Notes: a model not told the origin generated them from the sequence alone. DNA of 59,268 nucleotides from Nocardia araoensis NBRC 100135 (GCF_000308435.1 NZ_BAFR01000219.1:1-59268); one strand, 5' to 3'. Positions 44,646-53,716 are shown, counted from the stretch's first letter. Program-made: numbers and translations.

Positions 44646-45728
44646 ATGGCCACCGTGCAGTTCGAAGGCGTCACGCACCGGTATCCCGGCGCGCACGCGC
44701 CTGCCGTCGACCAGCTCGAACTGGACATCGCCGACGGTGAGTTCGTCGTGCTCGTCGGTCCGTCGGGATGCGGCAAGTCGACCAGCCTGCGCATGCTCGC
44801 GGGTCTGGAATCCGTCGCGCAGGGGCGCATCCTGATCGGCGGCAAGGATGTCACCGGATTACCGCCGCGGGCACGGGACGTGGCCATGGTGTTCCAGAGC
44901 TACGCGCTGTATCCCAACATGACCGTCGCGCAGAACATGGGCTTCGCCCTGCGCAACGCGGGCATGAACAAGGCCGACACGCTGGTGCGCGTCCACGAAG
45001 CGGCGAAGATGCTCGAACTCGAGCACTTGCTCGACCGCAAGCCCGCCCGGTTGTCCGGCGGGCAGCGGCAGCGAGTCGCCATGGGGCGGGCCATCGTCCG
45101 GCGTCCCCAGGTGTTCTGCATGGACGAGCCGCTGTCCAACCTGGACGCGAAACTGCGGGTGAGTACACGCTCGCAGATCGCGGCACTGCAGAAACGGCTC
45201 GGCACCACCACGGTGTACGTCACCCACGACCAGGTCGAGGCGATGACCATGGGTGATCGGGTAGCGGTGCTGCGCGAAGGCAAGCTGCAACAGATCGCCG
45301 CACCGCGCGTGCTCTACGACGATCCGGTGAACACCTTCGTCGCGGGATTCATCGGCTCGCCGGGCATGAACCTGTTGGAAGCGCCGGTGCGCGACGGTGC
45401 GGCGGTACTCGGCGACCTACGCATTCCGCTGCCGCCCGGCGCGAAATCCCGCGACCGGGTGGTGGTCGGGATCCGGCCCGAGTCGTGGGAGGTCACCGCC
45501 GAACCCGCCGACGGCCTGGCGGTCGACGCCGAACTGCTGGAAGAACTCGGCGCGGAGTCGTTCGTCTACAGCCACGGCATCGCCGAGGACTGGAGCAGCC
45601 GCTCCGGGAAGGTGGTCGCGCGCGTCGACCGCCGCTTCCAGGTGCGGCTCGGCGACCGGTTGTACCTGCGGCCCAGAGCCGAGGACGTGTTCTTCTTCGA
45701 CGCGGGCACGGAAGAACGCCTGCGCTGA
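44646..45728 (+). CDS. ugpC: Glycerophosphodiester ABC importer, ATPase UgpC
   Basis: 360 residues, equal to M. tuberculosis UgpC as I recall. GAGGAG upstream of ATG 44646. Walker A GPSGCGKST, signature LSGGQRQRVAMGRAIV, Walker B VFCMDEPLSNLDAKL, switch YVTHDQVEAMTMGDR. A C-terminal regulatory OB-type domain follows residue 240. It powers UgpAE. The operon ends with a perfect 11-bp hairpin. Confidence 0.95.
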   Translation: MATVQFEGVTHRYPGAHAPAVDQLELDIADGEFVVLVGPSGCGKSTSLRMLAGLESVAQGRILIGGKDVTGLPPRARDVAMVFQSYALYPNMTVAQNMGFALRNAGMNKADTLVRVHEAAKMLELEHLLDRKPARLSGGQRQRVAMGRAIVRRPQVFCMDEPLSNLDAKLRVSTRSQIAALQKRLGTTTVYVTHDQVEAMTMGDRVAVLREGKLQQIAAPRVLYDDPVNTFVAGFIGSPGMNLLEAPVRDGAAVLGDLRIPLPPGAKSRDRVVVGIRPESWEVTAEPADGLAVDAELLEELGAESFVYSHGIAEDWSSRSGKVVARVDRRFQVRLGDRLYLRPRAEDVFFFDAGTEERLR

Positions 45729-45739
45729 CCGCCGCGCCA

Positions 45740-45766
45740 CCGAGGCGGTCACCCGGACCGCCTCGG
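45740..45766. terminator. Hairpin terminator between ugpC and the M13 peptidase gene
   Basis: Perfect 11-bp stem CCGAGGCGGTC / GACCGCCTCGG with a 5-nt ACCCG loop, 11 bp after the ugpC stop and 8 bp before the end of the convergent gene. Serves both strands. Confidence 0.88.
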
Positions 45767-45774
45767 CTCGGGGC

Positions 45775-47793
45775 CTACCAGATCTTCACGCGCTCAGCCG
45801 GTTCCAGGTACAGCGCGTCGCCCGGCTCGACTTCGAACGCCTCGTGGAAGCTGTCGATATTGCGCACGACCGCATTGCAGCGGAACTCCGGCGGCGAGTG
45901 CGGGTCGGTGGCGAGACGGCGGATCGCCTCCTCCGCACGGGCTTTCGTGCGCCACACCTGCGCCCAGCCGTAGAACACTCGTTGCAGTCCGGTGAGCCCG
46001 TCGATCTCCGGGGCGGCAGCGCCGCCGAGCGAGATCTTGTATGCCTCCAGCGCGATGGACAGGCCGCCGAGGTCGCCGATGTTCTCACCGATGGTGAACT
46101 GGCCGTTCACCGTGTGCTCGTCCGGCAGATCCTTGGGGGAGAGCACGTCGTACTGCTCGATCAGAGCCGTAGTCCGCTTGGCGAATTCGGCGCGGTCCTC
46201 GTCGGTCCACCAGTCCACCATGTTGCCGTCGCCGTCGTACTTCGCGCCCTGATCGTCGAAACCGTGCCCGATCTCGTGGCCGATCACCGCGCCGATGCCA
46301 CCGTAGTTGGCCGCGTCGTCGGCGTTCATGTCGAAGAACGGCGGTTGCAGGATGGCGGCCGGGAAGACGATCTCGTTCATGCCCGGGTTGTAGTAGGCGT
46401 TCACCGTCTGCGGGGTCATGAACCACTCGTCCCGGTCGACCGGGCCGCCGAGTTTGTTCAGATCCCGATCGTGTTCGGCCGCGTAGCCCCTGCGGTAGTT
46501 GCCGACCAGATCGGCCGGGTCGATCACCAGGGCCGAGTAGTCGCGCCACTTGTCCGGGTAGCCGATCTTGGGGGTGAACTTCTCCAGCTTCGCCAGCGCG
46601 GCGACCCGGGTGCCCTGGCCCATCCACTCCAGTTCGGCGATATTGCGGCGGTAGGCCTCCTGCAGGTTCGCCACCAGCTCGACCATGCGCGCCTTGGCTT
46701 CCGGCGGGAAATGTTCGGCCACGTAGAGTTTTCCGACCGCCTCGCCGAGCAGGTCTTGCACCAGCGAGACGCCGCGCTTCCAGCGCTCCCGGTTCTCCTC
46801 AGCGCCGGTGAGCGTGCGGCCGTAGAAGTCGAAGTTCTCCTCGACCACCGCGTCGGTCAGATACGGCGCACGCGCGCGGAGCACCCGCCAAGCCGCCCAC
46901 GCCTGCCAGTCCGCGAGCGGCTCGTCGGCCCACAGCCGCGCGAACGTGCGCAGGTAGTCGGGCTGGCGGACCACCACCTCGGCGAACAGCTCGGGCCCTG
47001 CCGCGTCCACGCCTTCGGCGAGCGCGGCCGTCCACGCGGCCCAGTCGAATTCGGGGTTGTCCGCCGCCAGCGCGTCGAAGGTGGTCAGATTGTAGCGAAG
47101 TTCGGCGTCCCTGCGGCGCACCACGTCCCAGTGGCCTGCGGCCAGTTTCCGCTCCAGCTCGAAGACGCGCGCGCCGACGGTGTCGAGTCCGTCCGGCAGC
47201 AGTCCGGCGACCTGCGGGTCCGCGGCGGCCAAGGCGAACATGCGGTCGATGTGCGCGATGTACTTCGCGCGGATCTCGGCGAACTCGTCCTGCCGGTAGT
47301 ACGACTCGTCGGGCAGGCCGATGCCGGACTGGGTGGCGTGCGCCAGATAGCGGTTGGAGTCCTTGTCGTCGGTGTCGACGAAAACGGCGACGGCGCCCCC
47401 GACGCCGGTGCGCTGCAACCGGCCGAGCAGGGCCGCGAAAGTCCCCTTGTCGCCGACCTCGGCGATCGCCGCGAGTTCGGCGGCGATCGGGGCGAGCCCG
47501 GCGGCGCCCACCGCGTCGGTGTCCATGAAGCTGGAGTACAGGTCACCGATCTTGCGCGCCTCGCTACCCGGTTCGGCGTCGGCGGCGGCGGCATTCTGGA
47601 TGATTGCCTGAACGTCCAGCTCCGCCTGGTCGTACAGCGCGCGGAAGGCGCCGTCCACGGCCCGGTCGGCGGGGATCTGGTGGTCTGCCAGCCATTTGCC
47701 GTTGACGTGCGCGAACAAGTCGTCCTGTACCCGCACGCCCTCGTCGAGGTAGGACAGATCGATGCCGGAAGGACGGGTCGGTTCGGAAGTCAC
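45775..47793 (-). CDS. M13-family zinc metallopeptidase (Zmp1-like)
   Basis: 672 residues from GTG 47793 (MTSEPTRPSGIDL); the longer frame to 47847 lacks homology. Neprilysin family: HEIGHGFDDQG near residue 505 (zinc His and catalytic Glu), the third zinc ligand in ENIGDLGG, upstream NAYYNPGMNEIVFPA, and a last-part Arg/Trp-rich YGWAQVWR. No signal peptide is visible; M. tuberculosis Zmp1 (Rv0198c), its likely counterpart, is exported without a classical signal. Role in peptide processing or host interaction is inferred. Confidence 0.92.
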   Translation of the reverse strand: MTSEPTRPSGIDLSYLDEGVRVQDDLFAHVNGKWLADHQIPADRAVDGAFRALYDQAELDVQAIIQNAAAADAEPGSEARKIGDLYSSFMDTDAVGAAGLAPIAAELAAIAEVGDKGTFAALLGRLQRTGVGGAVAVFVDTDDKDSNRYLAHATQSGIGLPDESYYRQDEFAEIRAKYIAHIDRMFALAAADPQVAGLLPDGLDTVGARVFELERKLAAGHWDVVRRRDAELRYNLTTFDALAADNPEFDWAAWTAALAEGVDAAGPELFAEVVVRQPDYLRTFARLWADEPLADWQAWAAWRVLRARAPYLTDAVVEENFDFYGRTLTGAEENRERWKRGVSLVQDLLGEAVGKLYVAEHFPPEAKARMVELVANLQEAYRRNIAELEWMGQGTRVAALAKLEKFTPKIGYPDKWRDYSALVIDPADLVGNYRRGYAAEHDRDLNKLGGPVDRDEWFMTPQTVNAYYNPGMNEIVFPAAILQPPFFDMNADDAANYGGIGAVIGHEIGHGFDDQGAKYDGDGNMVDWWTDEDRAEFAKRTTALIEQYDVLSPKDLPDEHTVNGQFTIGENIGDLGGLSIALEAYKISLGGAAAPEIDGLTGLQRVFYGWAQVWRTKARAEEAIRRLATDPHSPPEFRCNAVVRNIDSFHEAFEVEPGDALYLEPAERVKIW

Positions 47794-47903
47794 GATGTCC
47801 AGTATGCCGACAAAGCGCGTGCGTCTGCCGTGGGCGACAAGTCCCATCCGTCTTTCCTGTCCAGTAGTCGCCGCATCCGATGCCGGCGAGACCGTGCGGC
47901 CGA

Positions 47904-49073
47904 TCAGCCACCTTCGGCCGAGAGACGGTGGCGGAGGGTGGCCGCCCGGAGCGTGAGGTGGTTGCGCTCGGCGACGTTGTGCGCCTGCGCCGCGGCCTCC
48001 ACGTAGAGCCGCGCCGCCGTGGCGACGTCACCCGCCTGCTCATGGAGATACGCGGACGAGGCGGTGTACCGGGGGAGCGCCGGGTCGAGTTCGGCGAGCG
48101 CGGCGAGCCCGGCCCGCGGTCCGTCGGCCGCACCGACGGCGACGGCGCGATTGAGCCGCACGATGGGGCTGTCGGTGAGCAGGACCAGTTCGTCGTACCA
48201 CTCGACGATCTGCACCCAGTCGGTCTCGTCGGCGGTCTGCGCGTCGGCGTGCAAGGCCGCGATGGCGGCCTGCGCCTGGAACTCCCCCAGCCGGTCGCGG
48301 GCCAGCGCGGCTTGGAGCACGGCCACGCCCTCGGCGATCAGGTCGCGCCGCCACAGCCCACGGTCCTGTTCGGCCAGTGGCACGAGACTGCCGTCGGCGC
48401 GCGTGCGGGCCTGGCGTCTCGCGTGGTGCAGGAGGAACAGGGCGAGCAGTCCCGCGACCTCCGGGTCTCCTGTGGTCGCGACCAGCTGCCTGGCCAGCCG
48501 GATCGCCTCCGCGGCGAGATCCACGTCGCCGCTGTACCCCTCGTTGAACACCAGGTACAGCACCCGCGACACGGTGCGCAGATCGCCGGGACGATCCAGA
48601 CGGACACCGCTGACGGTGCGTTTGGCCCGGCTGATCCGCTGGGCCATCGTCGCTTCGGGCACCAGGTACGCCTGCGCGATCTGGCGCGTGGTGAGGCCGC
48701 CGACGGCCCGCAGCGTCAGCGCGACGGCCGACGCGGGGGTGAGGCTCGGGTGCGCGCACAGGAAGTAGAGCTGCAGCGTTTCGTCCACGGAGGCGGTCGG
48801 TCCCGGTGGCGGCTCGTCGCAGACCCGGAGTTCGCGGCGGCGCCGCGCGAGGTCGGATCGGGCGAGATCGACGAAGCACCGCCACGCCGTGGTGATCAGC
48901 CAGCCTTTGGCGTCGTCGGGGCGTCGGCCCGGCCACGTCTCGACGGCACGGACCAATGCTTCCTGCACGGCGTCCTCCGCGGTCGCGAAGTCCGCCCCGC
49001 GATGGACGAGGGCCGCCAGGACACCCGGGATCAGATCCCGCAATCGAGCCTCGTCCACCGCGCCGGCGTCCAT
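47904..49073 (-). CDS. ECF42-type sigma factor with DUF6596/SnoaL-TPR-like C-terminal extension
   Basis: 389 residues from ATG 49073, overlapping the DGPF stop (ATGA). Region 2 (DFATAEDAVQEALVRAVETWPGRRPDDAKGWLITTAWRC) and region 4 (GLTTRQIAQAYLVPEATMAQRISRAKRTV) are clear; then a 200-residue helical extension begins with FNEGYSG. That extension and the neighbouring DGPF protein define the ECF42 group, which lacks a classical anti-sigma factor. Confidence 0.92.
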   Translation of the reverse strand: MDAGAVDEARLRDLIPGVLAALVHRGADFATAEDAVQEALVRAVETWPGRRPDDAKGWLITTAWRCFVDLARSDLARRRRELRVCDEPPPGPTASVDETLQLYFLCAHPSLTPASAVALTLRAVGGLTTRQIAQAYLVPEATMAQRISRAKRTVSGVRLDRPGDLRTVSRVLYLVFNEGYSGDVDLAAEAIRLARQLVATTGDPEVAGLLALFLLHHARRQARTRADGSLVPLAEQDRGLWRRDLIAEGVAVLQAALARDRLGEFQAQAAIAALHADAQTADETDWVQIVEWYDELVLLTDSPIVRLNRAVAVGAADGPRAGLAALAELDPALPRYTASSAYLHEQAGDVATAARLYVEAAAQAHNVAERNHLTLRAATLRHRLSAEGG

Positions 49074-49480
49074 CACTCGATGACAGTCGGCGCGGCGGTC
49101 AGGAACGGCCGCACCTCGAGCCACTCGTGGATGGGCTTGCCGCCCGCGCCCGGCGCCGCGGACAACTCGCCTGCCAGCTCGACGGCGCGCTCGTAGGAGT
49201 CGACGTCGATGATCATCCAGCCCGCGATCAGGTCCTTGGTCTCCGCGAACGGGCCGTCGGTCACCGGGGGCTTGCCCTCGCCGTCATAGCGGACCCATGC
49301 GCCCTCCGGTGCCAGCGCTTGGCCGTCGACGAACTCGCCGGTGCCTTCCAGGCGAGCAGCGAAGTCGTTCATGTACTTGATGTGCGCCTCGATCTCGGCG
49401 GGCGTCCACTGGTCCATCGGTACATCGTTGACGGCCGCCGGGGCGCCTCGGTAGTGCTTGAGGAGCAGGTACTTGGCCAT
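49073..49480 (-). CDS. DGPF/YCII-domain protein, partner of the sigma factor
   Basis: 135 residues with the family motif TDGPFAETKDLIAGWMIID and a ferredoxin-like YCII fold (MAKYLLLKHYRGAPA). It overlaps the sigma gene by 4 bp, upstream of it, as in ECF42 loci elsewhere. It is usually a member of the sigma regulon and possibly an enzyme or modulator; its role is unknown. The 49481-49727 gap upstream contains only a hairpin. Confidence 0.92.
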   Translation of the reverse strand: MAKYLLLKHYRGAPAAVNDVPMDQWTPAEIEAHIKYMNDFAARLEGTGEFVDGQALAPEGAWVRYDGEGKPPVTDGPFAETKDLIAGWMIIDVDSYERAVELAGELSAAPGAGGKPIHEWLEVRPFLTAAPTVIE

Positions 49481-49649
49481 GACATTCTCCCTTCGGATCG
49501 CGACCCCGGTTGGTCGCTCGATCCTGGGACGGAGCCGTCACGACGTTCTCGACATCCGCCGTCGAAATTTCTCGCGACTTTCCCAGGGTCGGGTTTCACG
49601 TCCAGGACGGCGGCGCGGAGCAGGCCACGCGGACGCCGTTTCGGTGCGA

Positions 49650-49696
49650 TCGTCTCATCCGCGCCGTACCCATGCAGCCGGTACGGAACGAGACGA
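49650..49696 (-). terminator. Two-step hairpin downstream of the DUF397 gene
   Basis: Inner stem CCGTACC / GGTACGG (49664-49670 with 49680-49686) and outer stem TCGTCTC / GAGACGA (49650-49656 with 49690-49696), separated by an asymmetric internal loop. It lies 32 bp after the DUF397 stop on the minus strand and is probably the end of the XRE-DUF397 transcript. Confidence 0.5.
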
Positions 49697-49727
49697 GCAA
49701 GCGCGGCGTGCGACCGCTTCGGGGAGA

Positions 49728-50102
49728 TCAAGCAGGCAAGACGATCCGATCGAATTCGCCGTCGTGCGCGCCGAGCAGGAAGGCATTCCACTCCTCCGGC
49801 GTGTAGACGAGGGTTACGCCGCCGTGGCGTAGTGCGGTGTGACCGTCGGCGGCAGGGTGCGCGCACAGTTCGCCATTCGATCGCCCGCGGGTGCGTACCG
49901 CGTCGAGGAACGCGCTCCATTCGGCTGCTGTGACGGTGATGACGGGCTCTTCGGCGGGGCGGTTTGCCGGATCGCGGCGATATTTGCTGTCACGGATGAG
50001 CACCGCATCATCATCGAACCGAACCTCGACGCATTGGTTGCCATTGTTCGATCTGGTCGATGTGAACCAGCCGGTGCGTGCCGGCCGTGCGGTGATGGCC
50101 AT
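49728..50102 (-). CDS. Tandem DUF397 protein
   Basis: 124 residues with two DUF397 units. The first is complete: WFTSTRSNNGNQCVEVRFDDDAVLIRDSKYR with VTAAEWSAFLDAVRTRG. The second is shortened: LRHGGVTLVYTPEEWNAFLLGAHDGEFDR. It follows the XRE gene by 10 bp, the usual regulator-DUF397 order. Such pairs resemble WhiJ/AbaA-type regulatory modules. Confidence 0.88.
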   Translation of the reverse strand: MAITARPARTGWFTSTRSNNGNQCVEVRFDDDAVLIRDSKYRRDPANRPAEEPVITVTAAEWSAFLDAVRTRGRSNGELCAHPAADGHTALRHGGVTLVYTPEEWNAFLLGAHDGEFDRIVLPA

Positions 50103-50112
50103 GGGCAGGATT

Positions 50113-50964
50113 TTACACGCGGGAATAGCGCCTGATCAGGGCTAATGACTCCACTCGCGAAAGCGATTGGTCCACCCCGCGCAGGTAGGCGAAGCGTAGA
50201 TCGCGGACCAGATCCGGGTCCTCGACCGCCCCGCCGAACACCGCGCTCTCCACCCAGCCGAAGGTCGGCAGCTGCTCGCCGGCGAAGTCGATGAGGTGGA
50301 AACTGGATCCGCCGAGCACCGCGCCCGCGGTCGCGGCGAACGGGATCACGCGGACCTCGACGGTGTCCAGTTCCTCGATCAGCTCGGCCAGATACTCCAA
50401 CTGCCCGCGCAGCACGTCCGGACCTCCGGTCTGTTGCAACAGCGTGCCCTCTCCGAAGACCGCGGTCAGTTCCACCGGATCCGCACCGCGCAACCGCTCC
50501 TGGCGCCGCATCCGAATCGCCACCAGCTGCTCGACCTGGACGGGCCGGATCATCACATCGGCGCTGATCAGCGCGCGCGCGTAGTCCTCGGTCTGCAACA
50601 ACCCCGGTACGACGAGGCTGTCATAGCTGCGGATGCTCTGCGCGCCGTATTCCATGCCGTACAGCCGTTGCAGCTCGGGTCCGATCAACGCCGAGGACTT
50701 CGCCCACCAGCCGCGCTGCTTGCTGGCCTCCAGCAAGGCCAGCAATTCCACGCGCTCCTCGGCCTCCACGTCGAGCAGTTCGAGCACCGGGCCGATGGTC
50801 TTGGTGGTGAGCACCCGCCTGCCCTTCTCCACGTGTGACCAGTTGGCCGGCGTGAAGCCCACCCGCCGCGCGAAGCCCGCGGAGTCGAAACCACGCTGTT
50901 CCCGCAGTTCACGCAGCCGAAGCACCAACTCCCAGCGGGCAACGGTAGGCGAGACGGGTGCCAT
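50113..50964 (-). CDS. XRE-family regulator with DUF5753 domain
   Basis: 283 residues from ATG 50964 (frame open to 51015). N-terminal HTH: LVLRLRELREQRGFDSAGFARRVGFTPANWSHVEKGRRVLT. Then the DUF5753 domain beginning near LYGMEYGAQSIRSYDSLVVPGLLQTEDYARAL and ending in a typical DLRFAYLRGVDQSLSRVESLALI. It represses or activates in trans and pairs with the DUF397 protein directly downstream. Divergent from copy 2 of the unnamed partner gene. Confidence 0.92.
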   Translation of the reverse strand: MAPVSPTVARWELVLRLRELREQRGFDSAGFARRVGFTPANWSHVEKGRRVLTTKTIGPVLELLDVEAEERVELLALLEASKQRGWWAKSSALIGPELQRLYGMEYGAQSIRSYDSLVVPGLLQTEDYARALISADVMIRPVQVEQLVAIRMRRQERLRGADPVELTAVFGEGTLLQQTGGPDVLRGQLEYLAELIEELDTVEVRVIPFAATAGAVLGGSSFHLIDFAGEQLPTFGWVESAVFGGAVEDPDLVRDLRFAYLRGVDQSLSRVESLALIRRYSRV

Positions 50965-51098
50965 GTGTGGGCATGCTACGCCCACTCCGACGCGCGGTAC
51001 GGTGACTATTGTCAAGCGACTTGCCCCGGACTAGGGTCGAGACAGCGATCGATTCTTCCGAGCACGCGTCCCACCACTGCGAGGCGAGGTTGTTCGTC

Positions 51099-51623
51099 AT
51101 GGGTACATCGCGCATCGAATCGGGCAGGCATCTCGCGTCCACCGACTTCCCGTCGATCCAGGACGCGTTCGCTCGCTGCCGTCGCTATCGCGACGACCAC
51201 GGGCTGTACGGACTCGTGGACCCGATCCTTGGTCGCATCATGTTGGAAGTCGGCTCGGTCGGAGCGGTTGTGATGCCCGCGGAGTTCGGCCGTCGGGTGC
51301 TCGAGCGGCTCGCCGACGGACCCGAGGTCCGGCCCGGCCCGGTCATCGCGCATCCGCGCGCGCACCGCTGGACCTTCCTGACCGGCCCGACCGACAACTC
51401 GTACCTGGACACCGGGCTGTTCGCCGACCTGTTCCGGATCTGCGCGTCGATCGCACTGCCCGGCAGCCACATCGTGCTGCCGTCACCAGCCGACGAGCAC
51501 GGCGGCTACCGCACCTGGATCGTGGCGCCCGACCGCGACTTTCGTCGCGACTTCGCCGAGGTGATCGCCACGACCCGGGCGTGCGCCGCGGCTACCGGGG
51601 CGTCGGCGCGGGCGGCGGAGTGA
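51099..51623 (+). CDS. Unnamed DUF397-associated protein, copy 2
   Basis: 174 residues from ATG 51099 (an in-frame TTG at 51009 adds 30). Paralogue of 3226-3702 with the same blocks: CRRYRDDHGLYGLVDPILGR, GSVGAVVMPAEFGRRV, GPVIAHPRAHRWTFLTGP, DTGLFADLFRICAS and IVLPSPADEHGGYRTWIV. It is soluble, with no known catalytic motif. Divergent from the XRE gene, 134 bp away, so the regulator may control both. Its 3' end overlaps the convergent DUF4190 gene by 32 bp. Confidence 0.75.
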   Translation: MGTSRIESGRHLASTDFPSIQDAFARCRRYRDDHGLYGLVDPILGRIMLEVGSVGAVVMPAEFGRRVLERLADGPEVRPGPVIAHPRAHRWTFLTGPTDNSYLDTGLFADLFRICASIALPGSHIVLPSPADEHGGYRTWIVAPDRDFRRDFAEVIATTRACAAATGASARAAE

Positions 51624-52095
51624 GGGTGACGCTGTACTTGTCCTGCAGCTTCTGATTCCACTCGCGCTCGCACTGCTCGATCTTGGACTGATCGTTGTTC
51701 GCTTTGTTCACGCAGTCCACGAAGTCCTTGCCGCCCGAGTTGACGAAGAAGCTGTAACCCACGACGGTGAGCAGCACGGCGCCCACGATGCCGAGCGCGC
51801 CGAGGACGATACCGGTGATCGCCATGCCCATACCCCCCGCGGTGCCGGCGCGGGCCTTGAATACGGCGACGATGCCCAGGATGACCGCGAAGATGCCGCA
51901 GACATAGCCGCCGATGATCGTCCAGAAGAACAGCAACGCGAGGATGCCGAGCACCAGCGCGGTGATCGCCAGGCCGCGGCCCTTCGGTGATTCCTGCCAG
52001 TAGGCGGGCTGACCGGGGTACTGGCCGCCCGGCGGCTGTGGATACTGCCCCGGCGGCGGGTACTGGCCGGGCGGCGGGGGCGGATATTGCGACAT
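51592..52095 (-). CDS. DUF4190 membrane protein with Pro/Gln/Tyr-rich N-terminus
   Basis: 167 residues; ATG with GAGGAAG upstream. The first 33 residues are a PPGQYP-type repeat, cytosolic and probably disordered. Two membrane helices follow (ITALVLGILALLFFWTIIGGYVCGIFAVILGIV and MGMAITGIVLGALGIVGAVLLTVVGYSFF), then a soluble tail with two Cys. DUF4190 proteins are of unknown function. Overlaps copy 2 of the partner gene tail to tail. Confidence 0.85.
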   Translation of the reverse strand: MSQYPPPPPGQYPPPGQYPQPPGGQYPGQPAYWQESPKGRGLAITALVLGILALLFFWTIIGGYVCGIFAVILGIVAVFKARAGTAGGMGMAITGIVLGALGIVGAVLLTVVGYSFFVNSGGKDFVDCVNKANNDQSKIEQCEREWNQKLQDKYSVTLTPPPAPTPR

Positions 52096-52208
52096 GGACT
52101 TCCTCTCCGTCGGTGCCTCGCGATGCTCGGTCCGGACGAGGTGGTCCGGGGTGCGCGGCGGTCGCCTACTGATCGCGCATCCCGCGGACGGATGTTAATG
52201 CCAACCGG

Positions 52209-53000
52209 CTACTGGGCGCCGAGCCGCGCGTGCATCTCCCAAACCAGAACTTCCGAAGGCTGCCGCGCCACCACCCGTTGGCCGCCCGACCTGGTCAAAC
52301 GCACCGCGTCCCCCTCATACAGCGGGCCGACGCCCTCCATGTCCACCTCGCCGCGCGCTACGAACAAATGCAGGTACGGCGCGTCGGGTAGCTCGATCAC
52401 CTGCTCGGCGCCCGGCTCCGCGCTCGCCATGCGCGCCACGTGCAGCGCCGAATGGCTGCTGTTGATGGCGATCGCGGTGCGATCGCGGTAGCGGGGCAGG
52501 CCCGAGGCGACCGTGACCAGATCGCCTCCCGCGAGCGCGTCGTCGATCTCGAGCTGCTCGTAGCCGGGGGTCAGCCCCGGCTCGTCTGGCACGACCCACA
52601 TCTGCACGAAGTGCACCGGCTGCTCGTGTTCGGGAATGCGGCCGTCCAAGCGCCACGAGTCGTTCTTCTCCGAGTGCAGGATGCCGGTGCCCGCGCTCAT
52701 GCGCTGGGCCAGCCCGGGATAGATGACACCGCTGTGGCCCAGGGAATCCTGATGCACCAGGCTGCCGCCGAGCACCCAGGTGACGATCTCCATATCCCGA
52801 TGCGGGTGGGTATCGAATCCCTGCCCGGGCGAGACGATGTCCTCGTTGTTGACCAGCAGCAAGCCGTGGTGGGTGTTGTCGGGATCGTAATGCTCCCCGA
52901 AGGAGAACGAATGCTTCGAATCCAGCCAGGAGACCCGCGTCTTCATGCGGTCACCGCCACGGTGGACATCGATGTGTGGTGTCGTGAGTGTGGACATCAT
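52209..53000 (-). CDS. Pirin family protein
   Basis: 263 residues from ATG 53000, GAGGAGG just upstream. Pirin N-terminal cupin with metal ligands in HPHRDMEI, His in LVHQD, and HSEKN. Bacterial pirins act as quercetinases or as redox-sensing cofactors; which applies here is unknown. Divergent from the Nudix gene. Confidence 0.9.
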   Translation of the reverse strand: MMSTLTTPHIDVHRGGDRMKTRVSWLDSKHSFSFGEHYDPDNTHHGLLLVNNEDIVSPGQGFDTHPHRDMEIVTWVLGGSLVHQDSLGHSGVIYPGLAQRMSAGTGILHSEKNDSWRLDGRIPEHEQPVHFVQMWVVPDEPGLTPGYEQLEIDDALAGGDLVTVASGLPRYRDRTAIAINSSHSALHVARMASAEPGAEQVIELPDAPYLHLFVARGEVDMEGVGPLYEGDAVRLTRSGGQRVVARQPSEVLVWEMHARLGAQ

Positions 53001-53232
53001 GGTCCTCCTCTCGGGACCGTGCACCGATCGCCATTCAGGGTAGGAGCACTTCCGCCGCGGTACTCCGCATTCCTAGTAAATTGTGCCGCACTCGGCATTT
53101 TACGCGAGCGACCGGAAGGTGAACGGGAGGCGAGCAGAACCAACCGGTACGTCGAAACGTCGGACCACCTGGTCGGATATCCCGGGCCGGCCCCGATTGC
53201 CAAGCGCCACAAAGACAACCGGAGGTAGCGAC

Positions 53233-53697
53233 GTGCTGGACCTCGATGACCTCGCCCGGATCGAACAGCAACTCCGCAGCGAAGCACGGCGCGATGGCAT
53301 CGCGCATTTCGTGGTGGGCGTCGCCGTGTTCCGCGAGGGCAGGCTTCTGGTGGTGCGCCGCGTCGCCGACGACTATCACGGCGGTATGTACGAACTGCCC
53401 GGCGGCGGCGTCGAATCGGGGGAGACATTCGCCGAGTGCGTCGAACGGGAATTGCTGGAGGAAACGGGGCTGCGGATGCGCGCGGTCGTCGACTTCCTCG
53501 GTGGATTCGATTACGCCACCCGGACCAAGTCGAAAGTGCGGAAATACAGCTTCGTCGTGGAGGCGGAGCCGGGCGACGTCGCCCTCGCGCCGGGCGAGCA
53601 CGACGCGTTCGCCTGGATCGACGCGGGCACGCTCGACGAGCTGCCGATGGCGCCGGACATGCGTGCGACGGTGAGCACGCTGGTCGACCGGGTCTGA
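53233..53697 (+). CDS. Nudix hydrolase
   Basis: 154 residues from GTG 53233, GGAGG 7 nt upstream. The Nudix box is complete: GGGVESGETFAECVERELLEE followed by TGL; the flanking VRRVADDYHGGMYELPGG is typical. It hydrolyses a nucleoside diphosphate linked to another moiety; the substrate is not evident. The frame is open further upstream but without homology. Confidence 0.9.
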   Translation: MLDLDDLARIEQQLRSEARRDGIAHFVVGVAVFREGRLLVVRRVADDYHGGMYELPGGGVESGETFAECVERELLEETGLRMRAVVDFLGGFDYATRTKSKVRKYSFVVEAEPGDVALAPGEHDAFAWIDAGTLDELPMAPDMRATVSTLVDRV

Positions 53698-53716
53698 AGA
53701 GCTGCAGGCGCCGACG

